Part shown: positions 11,209-24,745 of the stretch, piece by piece
Layout of the letters: each line of letters starts with the position of its first letter
Numbering within the stretch: the stretch's first letter is position 1
NCBI RefSeq assembly: GCF_051020975.1
Contig: NW_027478169.1
Location: forward strand, 3,658,001 to 3,722,000
Reading direction: 5' to 3'
Source of the DNA: Osmia lignaria lignaria
Lineage: Eukaryota; Arthropoda; Insecta; Hymenoptera; Megachilidae
DNA length: 64,000 bases
Made by a program: the position numbers and the translations under genes
Notes under the pieces: generated by a model
Databases searched by the model: none
Told to the model about the DNA's origin: nothing
What the model saw: only the letters and a program-made list of their open reading frames with translations

Positions 11209-12518
11209 TATGTTCTATGATATTTTTTGATCTGATGCGTAGTTCTCGAGATATATCAAGATATTTAAAAGTTCCGAAGCCGCACCAACATAATAGAGAT
11301 ACAGAAACACCGTGGCCCCTTTCTTTGAGATAACTCTGCACTATTGCGAGCTGCAAATGCCACTTCCAGCTTAGCTGTGCAGAAGAAGAACATCAAGAAG
11401 AAGAAATATCTCGAAATATGTCCGTCAGGCCCCTTCCCTTGAGATATATCTGCAAATATCTCGGAAACGAAGCGAGCTATGGCAAAATGTTAAGAGACCT
11501 TTTTTGTAGAGAATTATGTTTCGTACAATTTATGTTCTATGATATTTTTTGGTGAGAAGCGTAGTTTTCGAGATATATCGAGATATTTAAAAGTTCCAAA
11601 GCCGCACCAACATAATAGAGATACAGAAACACCGTGGCCCCTTTCTTTGAGATAACTCTGCACTATTGCGAGCTGCAAATGCCACTTCCAGCTTAGCTGT
11701 GCAGAAGAAGAACATCAAGAAGAAGAAATATCTCGAAATATGTCCGTCAGGCCCCTTCCCTTGAGATAAATCTGCAAATATCTCGGAAACGAAGAGAGCT
11801 ATGGCAAAATGTTAAGAGACCTTTTTTGTAGAGAATTAAGTTTCCTACTTTTTATGTTCTATGATATTTTTTGATCTGATGCGTAGTTCTCGAGATATAT
11901 CAAGATATTTAAAAGTTCCGAAGCCGCACCAACATAATAGGGATACAGAAACACCGTGGCCCCTTTCTTTGAGATAACTCTGCACTATTGCGAGCTGCAA
12001 ATGCCACTTCCAGCTTAGCTGTGCAGAAGAAGAACATCAAGAAGAAGAAATATCTCGAAATATGTCCGTCAGGCCCCTTCCCTTGAGATATATCTGCAAA
12101 TATCTCGGAAACGAAGCGAGCTATGGCAAAATGTTAAGAGACCTTTTTTGTAGAGAATTATGTTTCGTACAATTTATGTTCTATGATATTTTTTGGTGAG
12201 AAGCGTAGTTTTCGAGATATATCGAGATATTTAAAAGTTCCAAAGCCGCACCAACATAATAGAGATACAGAAACACCGTGGCCCCTTTCTTTGAGATAAC
12301 TCTGCACTATTGCGAGCTGCAAATGCCACTTCCAGCTTAGCTGTGCAGAAGAAGAACATCAAGAAGAAGAAATATCTCGAAATATGTCCGTCAGGCCCCT
12401 TCCCTTGAGATATATCTGCAAATATCTCGGAAACGAAGCGAGCTATGGCCAATTGTTAAGAGACCTTTTTTGTAGAAAATTAAGTTTCCTACTTTTTATG
12501 TTCTATGATATTTTTTGA
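10909..12518. repeat. Alternating X/Y dimer run (644-bp HOR)
   Basis: X monomers at 10909, 11553 and 12197 carry 'tttcgtacaattt', 'ttttggtgagaagcg' and 'gttccaaagcc'. They alternate with Y monomers at 11231 and 11875 ('gatctgatgcg'). All five have 'aacatcaag', which puts TGA in the minus frame. Further X units lie at 7046, 13163, 14773 and 16061. Confidence 0.87.
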
Positions 12519-14055
12519 TCAGATGCGTAGTTCTCGAGATATATCAAGATATTTAAAAGTTCCGAAGCCGCACCAACATAATAGGGATACAGAAAAACCG
12601 TGGCCCCTTTCTTTGAGATAACTCTGCACTAGTGCGAGCCGCAAATGCCACTTCCAGCTTAGCTGTGCAGAAGAAGAACAACAAGAAGAAGAAATATCTC
12701 GAAATATGTCCGTCAGGCCCCTTCCCTTGAGATATATCTGCAAATATCTCGGAAACGAAGAGAGCTATGGCAAAATGTTAATCGACCTTTTTTGTAGAGA
12801 ATTAAGTTTCCTACTTTTTATGTTCTATGATATTTTTTGATCTGATGCGTAGTTCTCGAGATATATCAAGATATTTAAAAGTTCCGAAGCCGCACCAACA
12901 TAATAGAGATACAGAAACACCGTGGCCCCTTTCTTTGAGATAACTCTGCACTATTGCGAGCTGCAAATGCCACTTCCAGCTTAGCTGTGCAGAAGAAGAA
13001 CATCAAGAAGAAGAAATATCTCGAAATATGTCCGTCAGGCCCCTTCCCTTGAGATATATCTGCAAATATCTCGGAAACGAAGCGAGCTATGGCAAAATGT
13101 TAAGAGACCTTTTTTGTAGAGAATTATGTTTCGTACAATTTATGTTCTATGATATTTTTTGGTGAGAAGCGTAGTTTTCGAGATATATCGAGATATTTAA
13201 AAGTTCCAAAGCCGCACCAACATAATAGAGATACAGAAACACCGTGGCCCCTTTCTTTGAGATAACTCTGCACTATTGCGAGCTGCAAATGCCACTTCCA
13301 GCTTAGCTGTGCAGAAGAAGAACATCAAGAAGAAGAAATATCTCGAAATATGTCCGTCAGGCCCCTTCCCTTGAGATAAATCTGCAAATATCTCGGAAAC
13401 GAAGAGAGCTATCGCAAAATGTTAAGAGACCTTTTTTGTAGAGAATTAAGTTTCCTACTTTTTATGTTCTATGATATTTTTTGATCTGATGCGTAGTTCT
13501 CGAGATATATCAAGATATTTAAAAGTTCCGAAGCCGCACCAACATAATAGGGATACAGAAACACCGTGGCCCCTTTCTTTGAGATAACTCTGCACTAGTG
13601 CGAGCCGCAAATGCCACTTCCAGCTTAGCTGTGCAGAAGAAGAACAACAAGAAGAAGAAATATCTCGAAATATGTCCGTCAGGCCCCTTCCCTTGAGATA
13701 AATCTGCAAATATCTCGGAAACGAAGCGAGCTATGGCCAATTGTTAAGAGACCTTTTTTGTAGAAAATTAAGTTTCCTACTTTTTATGTTCTATGATATT
13801 TTTTGATCAGATGCGTAGTTCTCGAGATATATCAAGATATTTAAAAGTTCCGAAGCCGCACCAACATAATAGGGATACAGAAACACCGTGGCCCCTTTCT
13901 TTGAGATAACTCTGCACTAGTGCGAGCCGCAAATGCCACTTCCAGCTTAGCTGTGCAGAAGAAGAACAACAAGAAGAAGAAATATCTCGAAATATGTCCG
14001 TCAGGCCCCTTCCCTTGAGATAAATCTGCAAATATCTCGGAAACGAAGCGAGCTA
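12415..14055. repeat. Five-monomer duplicated block, copy 1 (offset 2,898 bp)
   Basis: It matches 15313-16953 at nine units' distance. It starts with the 'ggccaattgttaagagacc' and 'gtagaaaatt' variant and then runs through a SpeI-type unit, a Y unit with 'gttaatcgacc', an X unit, and two more SpeI-type units. The core trio (SpeI-type, Y, X) occurs at 12519, 14129 and 15417 with different spacing. Confidence 0.85.
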
Positions 14056-15312
14056 TGGCAAAATGTTAAGAGACGTTTTTTGTAGAAAATTAAGTTTCCT
14101 ACTTTTTATGTTCTATGATATTTTTTGATCAGATGCGTAGTTCTCGAGATATATCAAGATATTTAAAAGTTCCGAAGCCGCACCAACATAATAGGGATAC
14201 AGAAACACCGTGGCCCCTTTCTTTGAGATAACTCTGCACTAGTGCGAGCCGCAAATGCCACTTCCAGCTTAGCTGTGCAGAAGAAGAACAACAAGAAGAA
14301 GAAATATCTCGAAATATGTCCGTCAGGCCCCTTCCCTTGAGATATATCTGCAAATATCTCGGAAACGAAGAGAGCTATGGCAAAATGTTAATCGACCTTT
14401 TTTGTAGAGAATTAAGTTTCCTACTTTTTATGTTCTATGATATTTTTTGATCTGATGCGTAGTTCTCGAGATATATCAAGATATTTAAAAGTTCCGAAGC
14501 CGCACCAACATAATAGAGATACAGAAACACCGTGGCCCCTTTCTTTGAGATAACTCTGCACTATTGCGAGCTGCAAATGCCACTTCCAGCTTAGCTGTGC
14601 AGAAGAAGAACATCAAGAAGAAGAAATATCTCGAAATATGTCCGTCAGGCCCCTTCCCTTGAGATATATCTGCAAATATCTCGGAAACGAAGCGAGCTAT
14701 GGCAAAATGTTAAGAGACCTTTTTTGTAGAGAATTATGTTTCGTACAATTTATGTTCTATGATATTTTTTGGTGAGAAGCGTAGTTTTCGAGATATATCG
14801 AGATATTTAAAAGTTCCAAAGCCGCACCAACATAATAGAGATACAGAAACACCGTGGCCCCTTTCTTTGAGATAACTCTGCACTATTGCGAGCTGTAAAT
14901 GCCACTTCCAGCTTAGCTGTGCAGAAGAAGAACAACAAGAAGAAGAAATATCTCGAAATATGTCCGTCAGGCCCCTTCCCTTGAGATAAATCTGCAAATA
15001 TCTCGGAAACGAAGCGAGCTATGGCAAAATGTTAAGAGACGTTTTTTGTAGAGAATTATGTTTCCTACAATTTATGTTCTATGATATTTTTTGATCAGAA
15101 GCGTAGTTTTCGAGATATATCGAGATATTTAAAAGTTCCGAAGCCGCACCAACATAATAGGGATACAGAAACACCGTGGCCCCTTTCTTTGAGATAACTC
15201 TGCACTAGTGCGAGCCGCAAATGCCACTTCCAGCTTAGCTGTGCAGAAGAAGAACAACAAGAAGAAGAAATATCTCGAAATATGTCCGTCAGGCCCCTTC
15301 CCTTGAGATAAA

Positions 15313-16953
15313 TCTGCAAATATCTCGGAAACGAAGCGAGCTATGGCCAATTGTTAAGAGACCTTTTTTGTAGAAAATTAAGTTTCCTACTTTTTATGTT
15401 CTATGATATTTTTTGATCAGATGCGTAGTTCTCGAGATATATCAAGATATTTAAAAGTTCCGAAGCCGCACCAACATAATAGGGATACAGAAACACCGTG
15501 GCCCCTTTCTTTGAGATAACTCTGCACTAGTGCGAGCCGCAAATGCCACTTCCAGCTTAGCTGTGCAGAAGAAGAACAACAAGAAGAAGAAATATCTCGA
15601 AATATGTCCGTCAGGCCCCTTCCCTTGAGATATATCTGCAAATATCTCGGAAACGAAGAGAGCTATGGCAAAATGTTAATCGACCTTTTTTGTAGAGAAT
15701 TAAGTTTCCTACTTTTTATGTTCTATGATATTTTTTGATCTGATGCGTAGTTCTCGAGATATATCAAGATATTTAAAAGTTCCGAAGCCGCACCAACATA
15801 ATAGAGATACAGAAACACCGTGGCCCCTTTCTTTGAGATAACTCTGCACTATTGCGAGCTGCAAATGCCACTTCCAGCTTAGCTGTGCAGAAGAAGAACA
15901 TCAAGAAGAAGAAATATCTCGAAATATGTCCGTCAGGCCCCTTCCCTTGAGATATATCTGCAAATATCTCGGAAACGAAGCGAGCTATGGCAAAATGTTA
16001 AGAGACCTTTTTTGTAGAGAATTATGTTTCGTACAATTTATGTTCTATGATATTTTTTGGTGAGAAGCGTAGTTTTCGAGATATATCGAGATATTTAAAA
16101 GTTCCAAAGCCGCACCAACATAATAGAGATACAGAAACACCGTGGCCCCTTTCTTTGAGATAACTCTGCACTATTGCGAGCTGCAAATGCCACTTCCAGC
16201 TTAGCTGTGCAGAAGAAGAACATCAAGAAGAAGAAATATCTCGAAATATGTCCGTCAGGCCCCTTCCCTTGAGATAAATCTGCAAATATCTCGGAAACGA
16301 AGAGAGCTATGGCAAAATGTTAAGAGACCTTTTTTGTAGAGAATTAAGTTTCCTACTTTTTATGTTCTATGATATTTTTTGATCTGATGCGTAGTTCTCG
16401 AGATATATCAAGATATTTAAAAGTTCCGAAGCCGCACCAACATAATAGGGATACAGAAACACCGTGGCCCCTTTCTTTGAGATAACTCTGCACTAGTGCG
16501 AGCCGCAAATGCCACTTCCAGCTTAGCTGTGCAGAAGAAGAACAACAAGAAGAAGAAATATCTCGAAATATGTCCGTCAGGCCCCTTCCCTTGAGATAAA
16601 TCTGCAAATATCTCGGAAACGAAGCGAGCTATGGCCAATTGTTAAGAGACCTTTTTTGTAGAAAATTAAGTTTCCTACTTTTTATGTTCTATGATATTTT
16701 TTGATCAGATGCGTAGTTCTCGAGATATATCAAGATATTTAAAAGTTCCGAAGCCGCACCAACATAATAGGGATACAGAAACACCGTGGCCCCTTTCTTT
16801 GAGATAACTCTGCACTAGTGCGAGCCGCAAATGCCACTTCCAGCTTAGCTGTGCAGAAGAAGAACAACAAGAAGAAGAAATATCTCGAAATATGTCCGTC
16901 AGGCCCCTTCCCTTGAGATATATCTGCAAATATCTCGGAAACGAAGCGAGCTA
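15313..16953. repeat. Five-monomer duplicated block, copy 2
   Basis: This is the second copy of 12415-14055. It differs at a few sites, for example it has 'gaaacaccgtgg' where the first copy has 'gaaaaaccgtgg' (near 12595). The match ends near 16948, where 'gagacc' and 'gtagagaatt' replace 'gagacg' and 'gtagaaaatt'. Confidence 0.85.
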
Positions 16954-17670
16954 TGGCAAAATGTTAAGAGACCTTTTTTGTAGAGAATTAAGTTTCCTAC
17001 TTTTTATGTTCTGTGATATTTTTTGATCAGATGCGTAGTTCTCGAGATATATCAAGATATTTAAAAGTTCCGAAGCCGCACCAACATAATAGAGATACAG
17101 AAACACCGTGGCCCCTTTCTTTGAGATAACTCTGCACTATTGCGAGCTGTAAATGCCACTTCCAGCTTAGCTGTGCAGAAGAAGAACAACAAGAAGAAGA
17201 AATATCTCGAAATATGTCCGTCAGGCCCCTTCCCTTGAGATATATCTGCAAATATCTCGGAAACGAAGCGAGCTATGGCAAAATGTTAGGAGACCTTTTT
17301 TGTAGAGAGTTATGTTTCCTACAATTTATGTTGTATGATATTTTTTGATCAGAAGCGTAGTTTTCGAGATATATCGAGATATTTAAAAGTTCCGAAGCAG
17401 CACCAACATAATAGAGATACAGAAACACCGTGGCCCCTTTCGTTGAGATAACTCTGCACTAGTGCGAGCCGCAAATGCCACTTCCAGCTTAGCTGTGCAG
17501 AAGAAGAACAACAAGAAGAAGAAATATCTCGAAATATGTCCGTCAGGCCCCTTCCCTTGAGATAAATCTGCAAATATCTCGGAAACGAAGCGAGCTATGG
17601 CAAAATGTTAAGAGACCTTTTTTGTAGGGAATTAAGTTTCCTACTTTTTATGTTCTATGATATTTTTTGA

Positions 17671-17989
17671 TTAGATGCGTAGTTCTCGAGATATATCAAG
17701 ATATTTAAAAGTTCCGAAGCCGCACCAACATAATAGAGATACAGAAACACCGTGGCCCCTTTCTTTCAGATAACTATGCACTATTGCGAGCTCCAAATGC
17801 CACTTCCAGCTTAGCTGTGCAGAAGAACAACAAGAAGAAGAAATATCTCGAAATATGTCCGTCAGGCCCCTTCCCTTGAGATAAATCTGCAAATATCTCG
17901 GAAACGAAGAGAGCTATGGCAAAATGTTAAGAGACCTTTTTTGTAGAGAATTAAGTTTCCTACAATTTATGTTCTATGATATTTTTTGA
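17671..17989. repeat. 319-bp monomer (3-bp deletion)
   Basis: One GAA is missing from the purine tract ('gcagaagaacaacaag'). The deletion is linked to 'gattagatgcg' and 'tttcagataactatgc'. Eight such units exist: 17671, 18956, 19919, 20882, 25387, 26350, 32143 and 32462. The deletion keeps the minus-strand frame, but it lies in a slippage-prone tract. Confidence 0.9.
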
Positions 17990-18955
17990 TCAGAAGCGTA
18001 GTTTTCGAGATATATCGAGATATTTAAAAGTTCCGAAGCCGCACCAACATAATAGAGATACAGAAACACCGTGGCCCCTTTCGTTGAGATAACTCTGCAC
18101 TAGTGCGAGCCGCAAATGCGACTTCCAGCTTAGCTGTACAGAAGAAGAACAACAAGAAGAAGAAATATCTCGAAATATGTCCGTCAGGCCCCTTCCCTTG
18201 AGATAAATCTGCAAATATCTCGGAAACGAAGCGAGCTATGGCAAAATGTTCAGAGACCTTTTTTGTAGAGAATTAAGTTTCCTACGTTTTATGTTCTATG
18301 ATATTTTTTGATCAGATGCGTAGTTCTCGAGATATATCAAGATATTTAAAAGTTCCGAAGCCGCACCAACATAATAGAGATACAGAAACACCGTGGCCCC
18401 TTTCTTTGAGATAACTCTGCACTATTGCGAGCTGCAAATGCCACTTCCAGCTTAGCTGTGCAGAAGAAGAACATCAAGAAGAAGAAATATCTCGAAATAT
18501 GTCCGTCAGGCCCCTTCCCTTGAGATAAATCTGCAAATATCTCGGAAACGAAGAGAGCTATGGCAAAATGTTAAGAGACCTTTTTTGTAGAGAATTAAGT
18601 TTCCTACTTTTTATGTTCTATAATATTTTTTGATCTGATGCGTAGTTCTCGAGATATATCAAGATATTTAAAAGTTCCGAAGCCGCACCAACATAATAGA
18701 GATACAGAAACACCGTGGCCCCTTTCTTTGAGATAACTCTGCACTATTGCGAGCTGTAAATGCCACTTCCAGCTTAGCTGTGCAGAAGAAGAACAACAAG
18801 AAGAAGAAATATCTCGAAATATGTCCGTCAGGCCCCTTCCCTTGAGATAAATCTGCAAATATCTCGGAAACGAAGAGAGCTATGGCAAAATGTTAAGAGA
18901 CCTTTTTTGTAGAGAATTAAGTTTCCTACTTTTTATGTTCTATGATATTTTTTGA

Positions 18956-21844
18956 TTAGATGCGTAGTTCTCGAGATATATCAAGATATTTAAAAGTTCC
19001 GAAGCCGCACCAACATAATAGAGACACAGAAACACCGTGGCCCCTTTCTTTCAGATAACTATGCACTATTGCGAGCTGCAAATGCCACTTCCAGCTTAGC
19101 TGTGCAGAAGAACAACAAGAAGAAGAAATATCTCGAAATATGTCCGTCAGGCCCCTTCCCTTGAGATATATCTGCAAATATCTCGGAAACGAAGCGAGCT
19201 ATGACAAAATGTTAAGAGACCTTTTTTGTAGAGAATTATGTTTCCTACAATTTATGTTCTATGATATTTTTTGATCAGAAGCGTAGTTTTCGAGATATAT
19301 CGAGATATTTAAAAGTTCCGAAGCCGCACCAACATAATAGAGATACAGAAACACCGTGGCCCCTTTCTTTGAGATAACTCTGCACTAGTGCGAGCCGCAA
19401 ATGCCACTTCCAGCTTAGCTGTGCAGAAGAAGAACAACAAGAAGAAGAAATATCTCGAAATATGTCCGTCCGGCCCCTTCCCTTGAGATAAATCTGCAAA
19501 TATCTCGGAAACGAAGCGAGCTATGGCAAAATGTTAAGAGACCTTTTTTGTAGAGACTTAAGTTTCCTACTTTTTATGTTCTATGATATTTTTTGATCAG
19601 ATGCGTAGTTCTCGAGATATATCAAGATATCTAAAAGTTCCGAAGCCGCACCAACATAATAGAGATACAGAAACACCGTGGCCCCTTTCTTTGAGATAAC
19701 TCTGCACTATTGCGAGCTGCAAATGCCACTTCCAGCTTAGCTGTGCAGAAGAAGAACAACAAGGAGAAGAAATATCTCGAAATATGTCCGTCAGGCCCCT
19801 TCCCTTGAGATAAATCTGCAAATATCTCGGAAACGAAGAGAGCTATGGCAAAATGTTAAGAGACCTTTTTTGTAGAGAATTAAGTTTCCTACTTTTTATG
19901 TTCTATGATATTTTTTGATTAGATGCGTAGTTCTCGAGATATATCAAGATATTTAAAAGTTCCGAAGCCGCACCAACATAATAGAGACACAGAAACACCG
20001 TGGCCCCTTTCTTTCAGATAACTATGCACTATTGCGAGCTGCAAATGCCACTTCCAGCTTAGCTGTGCAGAAGAACAACAAGAAGAAGAAATATCTCGAA
20101 ATATGTCCGTCAGGCCCCTTCCCTTGAGATAAATCTGCAAATATCTCGGAAACGAAGAGAGCTATGGCAAAATGTTAAGAGACCTTTTTTGTAGAGAATT
20201 AAGTTTCCTACAATTTATGTTCTATGATATTTTTTGATCAGAAGCGTAGTTTTCGAGATATATCGAGATATTTAAAAGTTCCGAAGCCGCACCAACATAA
20301 TAGGGATACAGAAACACCGTGGCCCCTTTCTTTGAGATAACTCTGCACTAGTGCGAGCCGCAAATGCCACTTCCAGCTTAGCTGTGCAGAAGAAGAACAA
20401 CAAGAAGAAGAAATATCTCGAAATATGTCCGTCCGGCCCCTTCCCTTGAGATAAATCTGCAAATATCTCGGAAACGAAGCGAGCTATGGCAAAATGTTAA
20501 GAGACCTTTTTTGTAGAGACTTAAGTTTCCTACTTTTTATGTTCTATGATATTTTTTGATCAGATGCGTAGTTCTCGAGATATATCAAGATATCTAAAAG
20601 TTCCGAAGCCGCACCAACATAATAGAGATACAGAAACACCGTGGCCCCTTTCTTTGAGATAACTCTGCACTATTGCGAGCTGCAAATGCCACTTCCAGCT
20701 TAGCTGTGCAGAAGAAGAACAACAAGGAGAAGAAATATCTCGAAATATGTCCGTCAGGCCCCTTCCCTTGAGATAAATCTGCAAATATCTCGGAAACGAA
20801 GAGAGCTATGGCAAAATGTTAAGAGACCTTTTTTGTAGAGAATTAAGTTTCCTACTTTTTATGTTCTATGATATTTTTTGATTAGATGCGTAGTTCTCGA
20901 GATATATCAAGATATTTAAAAGTTCCGAAGCCGCACCAACATAATAGAGACACAGAAACACCGTGGCCCCTTTCTTTCAGATAACTATGCACTATTGCGA
21001 GCTGCAAATGCCACTTCCAGCTTAGCTGTGCAGAAGAACAACAAGAAGAAGAAATATCTCGAAATATGTCCGTCAGGCCCCTTCCCTTGAGATAAATCTG
21101 CAAATATCTCGGAAACGAAGAGAGCTATGGCAAAATGTTAAGAGACCTTTTTTGTAGAGAATTAAGTTTCCTACAATTTATGTTCTATGATATTTTTTGA
21201 TCAGAAGCGTAGTTTTCGAGATATATCGAGATATTTAAAAGTTCCGAAGCCGCACCAACATAATAGGGATACAGAAACACCGTGGCCCCTTTCTTTGAGA
21301 TAACTCTGCACTAGTGCGAGCCGCAAATGCCACTTCCAGCTTAGCTGTGCAGAAGAAGAACAACAAGAAGAAGAAATATCTCGAAATATGTCCGTCAGGC
21401 CCCTTCCCTTGAGATAAATCTGCAAATATCTCGGAAACGAAGCGAGCTATGGCAAAATGTTAAGAGACCTTTTTTGTAGAGAATTATGTTTCCTACTTTT
21501 TATGTTCTATGATATTTCTTGATCAGATGCGTAGTTCTCGAGATATATCAAGATATCTAAAAGTTCCGAAGCCGCACCAACATAATAGAGATACAGAAAC
21601 ACCGTGGCCCCTTTCTTTGAGATAACTCTGCACTATTGCGAGCTGCAAATGCCACTTCCAGCTTAGCTGTGCAGAAGAAGAACAACAAGAAGAGGAAATA
21701 TCTCGAAATATGTCCGTCAGGCCCCTTCCCTTGAGATAAATCTGCAAATATCTCGGAAACGAAGAGAGCTATGGCAAAATGTTAAGAGACCTTTTTTGTA
21801 GAGAATTAAGTTTCCTACTTTTTATGTTCTATGATATTTTTTGA
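18956..21844. repeat. 963-bp trimer HOR, three tandem copies
   Basis: Copies start at 18956, 19919 and 20882. Each is one 319-bp unit plus two 322-bp units, in the order deletion unit, 'gtccggccc'/SpeI-type unit, 'tatctaaaagtt' unit. The third copy differs more, with 'gtcaggccc' and 'gatatttcttgatc'. The matching region at 26350-27312 has only one copy. Confidence 0.9.
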
Positions 21845-22735
21845 TCTGATGCGTAGTTCTCGAGATATATCAAGATATTTAAAAGTTCCGAAGCCGCACC
21901 AACATAATAGAGATACAGAAACACCGTGGCCCCTTTCGTTGAGATAACTCTGCACTAGTGCGAGCCGCAAATGCCACTTCCAGCTTAGCTGTGCAGAAGA
22001 AGAACAACAAGAAGAAGAAATATCTCGAAATATGTCCGTCAGGCCCCTTCCCTTGAGATAAATCTGCAAATATCTCGGAAACGAAGCGAGCTATGGCAAA
22101 ATGTTAAGAGACCTTTTTTGTAGGGAATTAAGTTTCCTACTTTTTATGTTCTATGATATTTTTTGATCAGATGCGTAGTTCTCGAGATATATCAAGATAT
22201 TTAAAAGTTCCGAAGCCGCACCAACATAATAGAGATACAGAAACACCGTGGCCCCTTTCTTTGAGATAACTCTGCACTATTGCGAGCTGCAAATGCCACT
22301 TCCAGCTTAGCTGTGCAGAAGAAGAACAACAAGAAGAAGAAATATCTGGAAATATGTCCGTCAGGCCCCTTCCCTTGAGATAAATCTGCAAATATCTCGG
22401 AAACGAAGCGAGCTATGGCAAAATGTTAAGAGACCTTTTTTGTAGAGAATTAAGTTTCCTACTTTTTATGTTCTATGATATTTTTTGATCTGATGCGTAG
22501 TTCTCGAGATATATCAAGATATTTAAAAGTTCCGAAGCCGCACCAACATAATAGAGATACAGAAACACCGTGGCCCCTTTCGTTGAGATAACTCTGCACT
22601 AGTGCGAGCCGCAAATGCCACTTCCAGCTTAGCTGTGCAGAAGAAGAACAACAAGAAGAAGAAATATCTCGAAATATGTCCGTCAGGCCCCTTCCCTTGA
22701 GATAAATCTGCAAATATCTCGGAAACGAAGCGAGC

Positions 22736-24745
22736 TATGGCCAATTGTTAAGAGACCTTTTTTGTAGAAAATTAAGTTTCCTACTTTTTATGTTCTATGA
22801 TATTTTTAGATCAGATGCGTAGTTCTCGAGATATATCAAGATATTTAAAAGTTCCGAAGCCGCACCAACATAATAGGGATACAGAAACACCGTGGCCCCT
22901 TTCTTTGAGATAACTCTGCACTAGTGCGAGCCGCAAATGCCACTTCCAGCTTAGCTGTGCAGAAGAAGAACAACAAGAAGAAGAAATATCTCGAAATATG
23001 TCCGTCAGGCCCCTTCCCTTGAGATAAATCTGCAAATATCTCGGAAACGAAGCGAGCTATGGCCAATTGTTAAGAGACCTTTTTTGTAGAAAATTAAGTT
23101 TCCTACTTTTTATGTTCTATGATATTTTTTGATCAGATGCGTAGTTCTCGAGATATATCAAGATATTTAAAAGTTCCGAAGCCGCATCAACATAATAGGG
23201 ATACAGAAACACCGTGGCCCCTTTCTTTGAGATAACTCTGCACTAGTGCGAGCCGCAAATGCCACTTCCAGCTTAGCTGTGCAGAAGAAGAACAACAAGA
23301 AGAAGAAATATCTCGAAATATGTCCGTCAGGCCCCTTCCCTTGAGATATATCTGCAAATATCTCGGAAACGAAGCGAGCTATGGCAAAATGTTAAGAGAC
23401 CTTTTTTGTAGAGAATTAAGTTTCCTACTTTTTATGTTCTGTGATATTTTTTGATCAGATGCGTAGTTCTCGAGATATATCAAGATATTTAAAAGTTCCG
23501 AAGCCGCACCAACATAATAGAGATACAGAAACACCGTGGCCCCTTTCTTTGAGATAACTCTGCACTATTGCGAGCTGTAAATGCCACTTCCAGCTTAGCT
23601 GTGCAGAAGAAGAACAACAAGAAGAAGAAATATCTCGAAATATGTCCGTCAGGCCCCTTCCCTTGAGATATATCTGCAAATATCTCGGAAACGAAGCGAG
23701 CTATGGCAAAATGTTAGGAGACCTTTTTTGTAGAGAATTATGTTTCCTACAATTTATGTTGTATGATATTTTTTGATCAGAAGCGTAGTTTTCGAGATAT
23801 ATCGAGATATTTAAAAGTTCCGAAGCCGCACCAACATAATAGAGATACAGAAACACCGTGGCCCCTTTCGTTGAGATAACTCTGCACTAGTGCGAGCCGC
23901 AAATGCCACTTCCAGCTTAGCTGTGCAGAAGAAGAACAACAAGAAGAAGAAATATCTCGAAATATGTCCGTCAGGCCCCTTCCCTTGAGATAAATCTGCA
24001 AATATCTCGGAAACGAAGCGAGCTATGGCAAAATGTTAAGAGACGTTTTTTGTAGAGAATTATGTTTCCTACAATTTATGTTCTATGATATTTTTTGATC
24101 AGAAGCGTAGTTTTCGAGATATATCGAGATATTTAAAAGTTCCGAAGCCGCACCAACATAATAGGGATACAGAAACACCGTGGCCCCTTTCTTTGAGATA
24201 ACTCTGCACTAGTGCGAGCCGCAAATGCCACTTCCAGCTTAGCTGTGCAGAAGAAGAACAACAAGAAGAAGAAATATCTCGAAATATGTCCGTCAGGCCC
24301 CTTCCCTTGAGATAAATCTGCAAATATCTCGGAAACGAAGCGAGCTATGGCCAATTGTTAAGAGACCTTTTTTGTAGAAAATTAAGTTTCCTACTTTTTA
24401 TGTTCTATGATATTTTTTGATCAGATGCGTAGTTCTCGAGATATATCAAGATATTTAAAAGTTCCGAAGCCGCACCAACATAATAGGGACACAGAAACAC
24501 CGTGGCCCCTTTCTTTGAGATAACTCTGCACTAGTGCGAGCCGCAAATGCCACTTCCAGCTTAGCTGTGCAGAAGAAGAACAACAAGAAGAAGAAATATC
24601 TCGAAATATGTCCGTCAGGCCCCTTCCCTTGAGATATATCTGCAAATATCTCGGAAACGAAGAGAGCTATGGCAAAATGTTAATCGACCTTTTTTGTAGA
24701 GAATTAAGTTTCCTACTTTTTATGTTCTATGATATTTTTTGATCT
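22736..24745. repeat. Mixed monomers between the two long segmental copies
   Basis: This stretch holds monomers with 'ggccaattgtt' junctions (22738, 23060, 24348) and SpeI-type units. At 23133-23776 it holds a two-monomer match to 16705-17348, marked by 'ttctgtgatatt' and 'gttaggagacc'. It is a patchwork of types also found at 12.4-17.3 kb. Confidence 0.75.

Larger units (their letters stand above)
17030..22735. repeat. Long segmental duplication, copy 1 (~5.7 kb)
   Basis: It aligns with 24746-28203. The offset begins at 7,716 bp (17349 to 25065, 17671 to 25387), falls to 7,394 (18604 to 25998, 19275 to 26669), then to 5,468 (21523 to 26991, 22459 to 27927). The first step is exactly one 322-bp monomer: the unit starting at 17990 has no partner. 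The second is 1,926 bp, exactly two 963-bp trimers. Confidence 0.88.

Noticed and set aside
12231..24354. A second set of minus-strand frames of 73 codons (at 12231, 13519, 15129, 16417, 22523, 22845 and 24133)
   Set aside because: They arise when 'ggcaaaatgtt' becomes 'ggccaattgtt', which supplies an upstream TTG in another frame of the same monomer. They are shadow frames.
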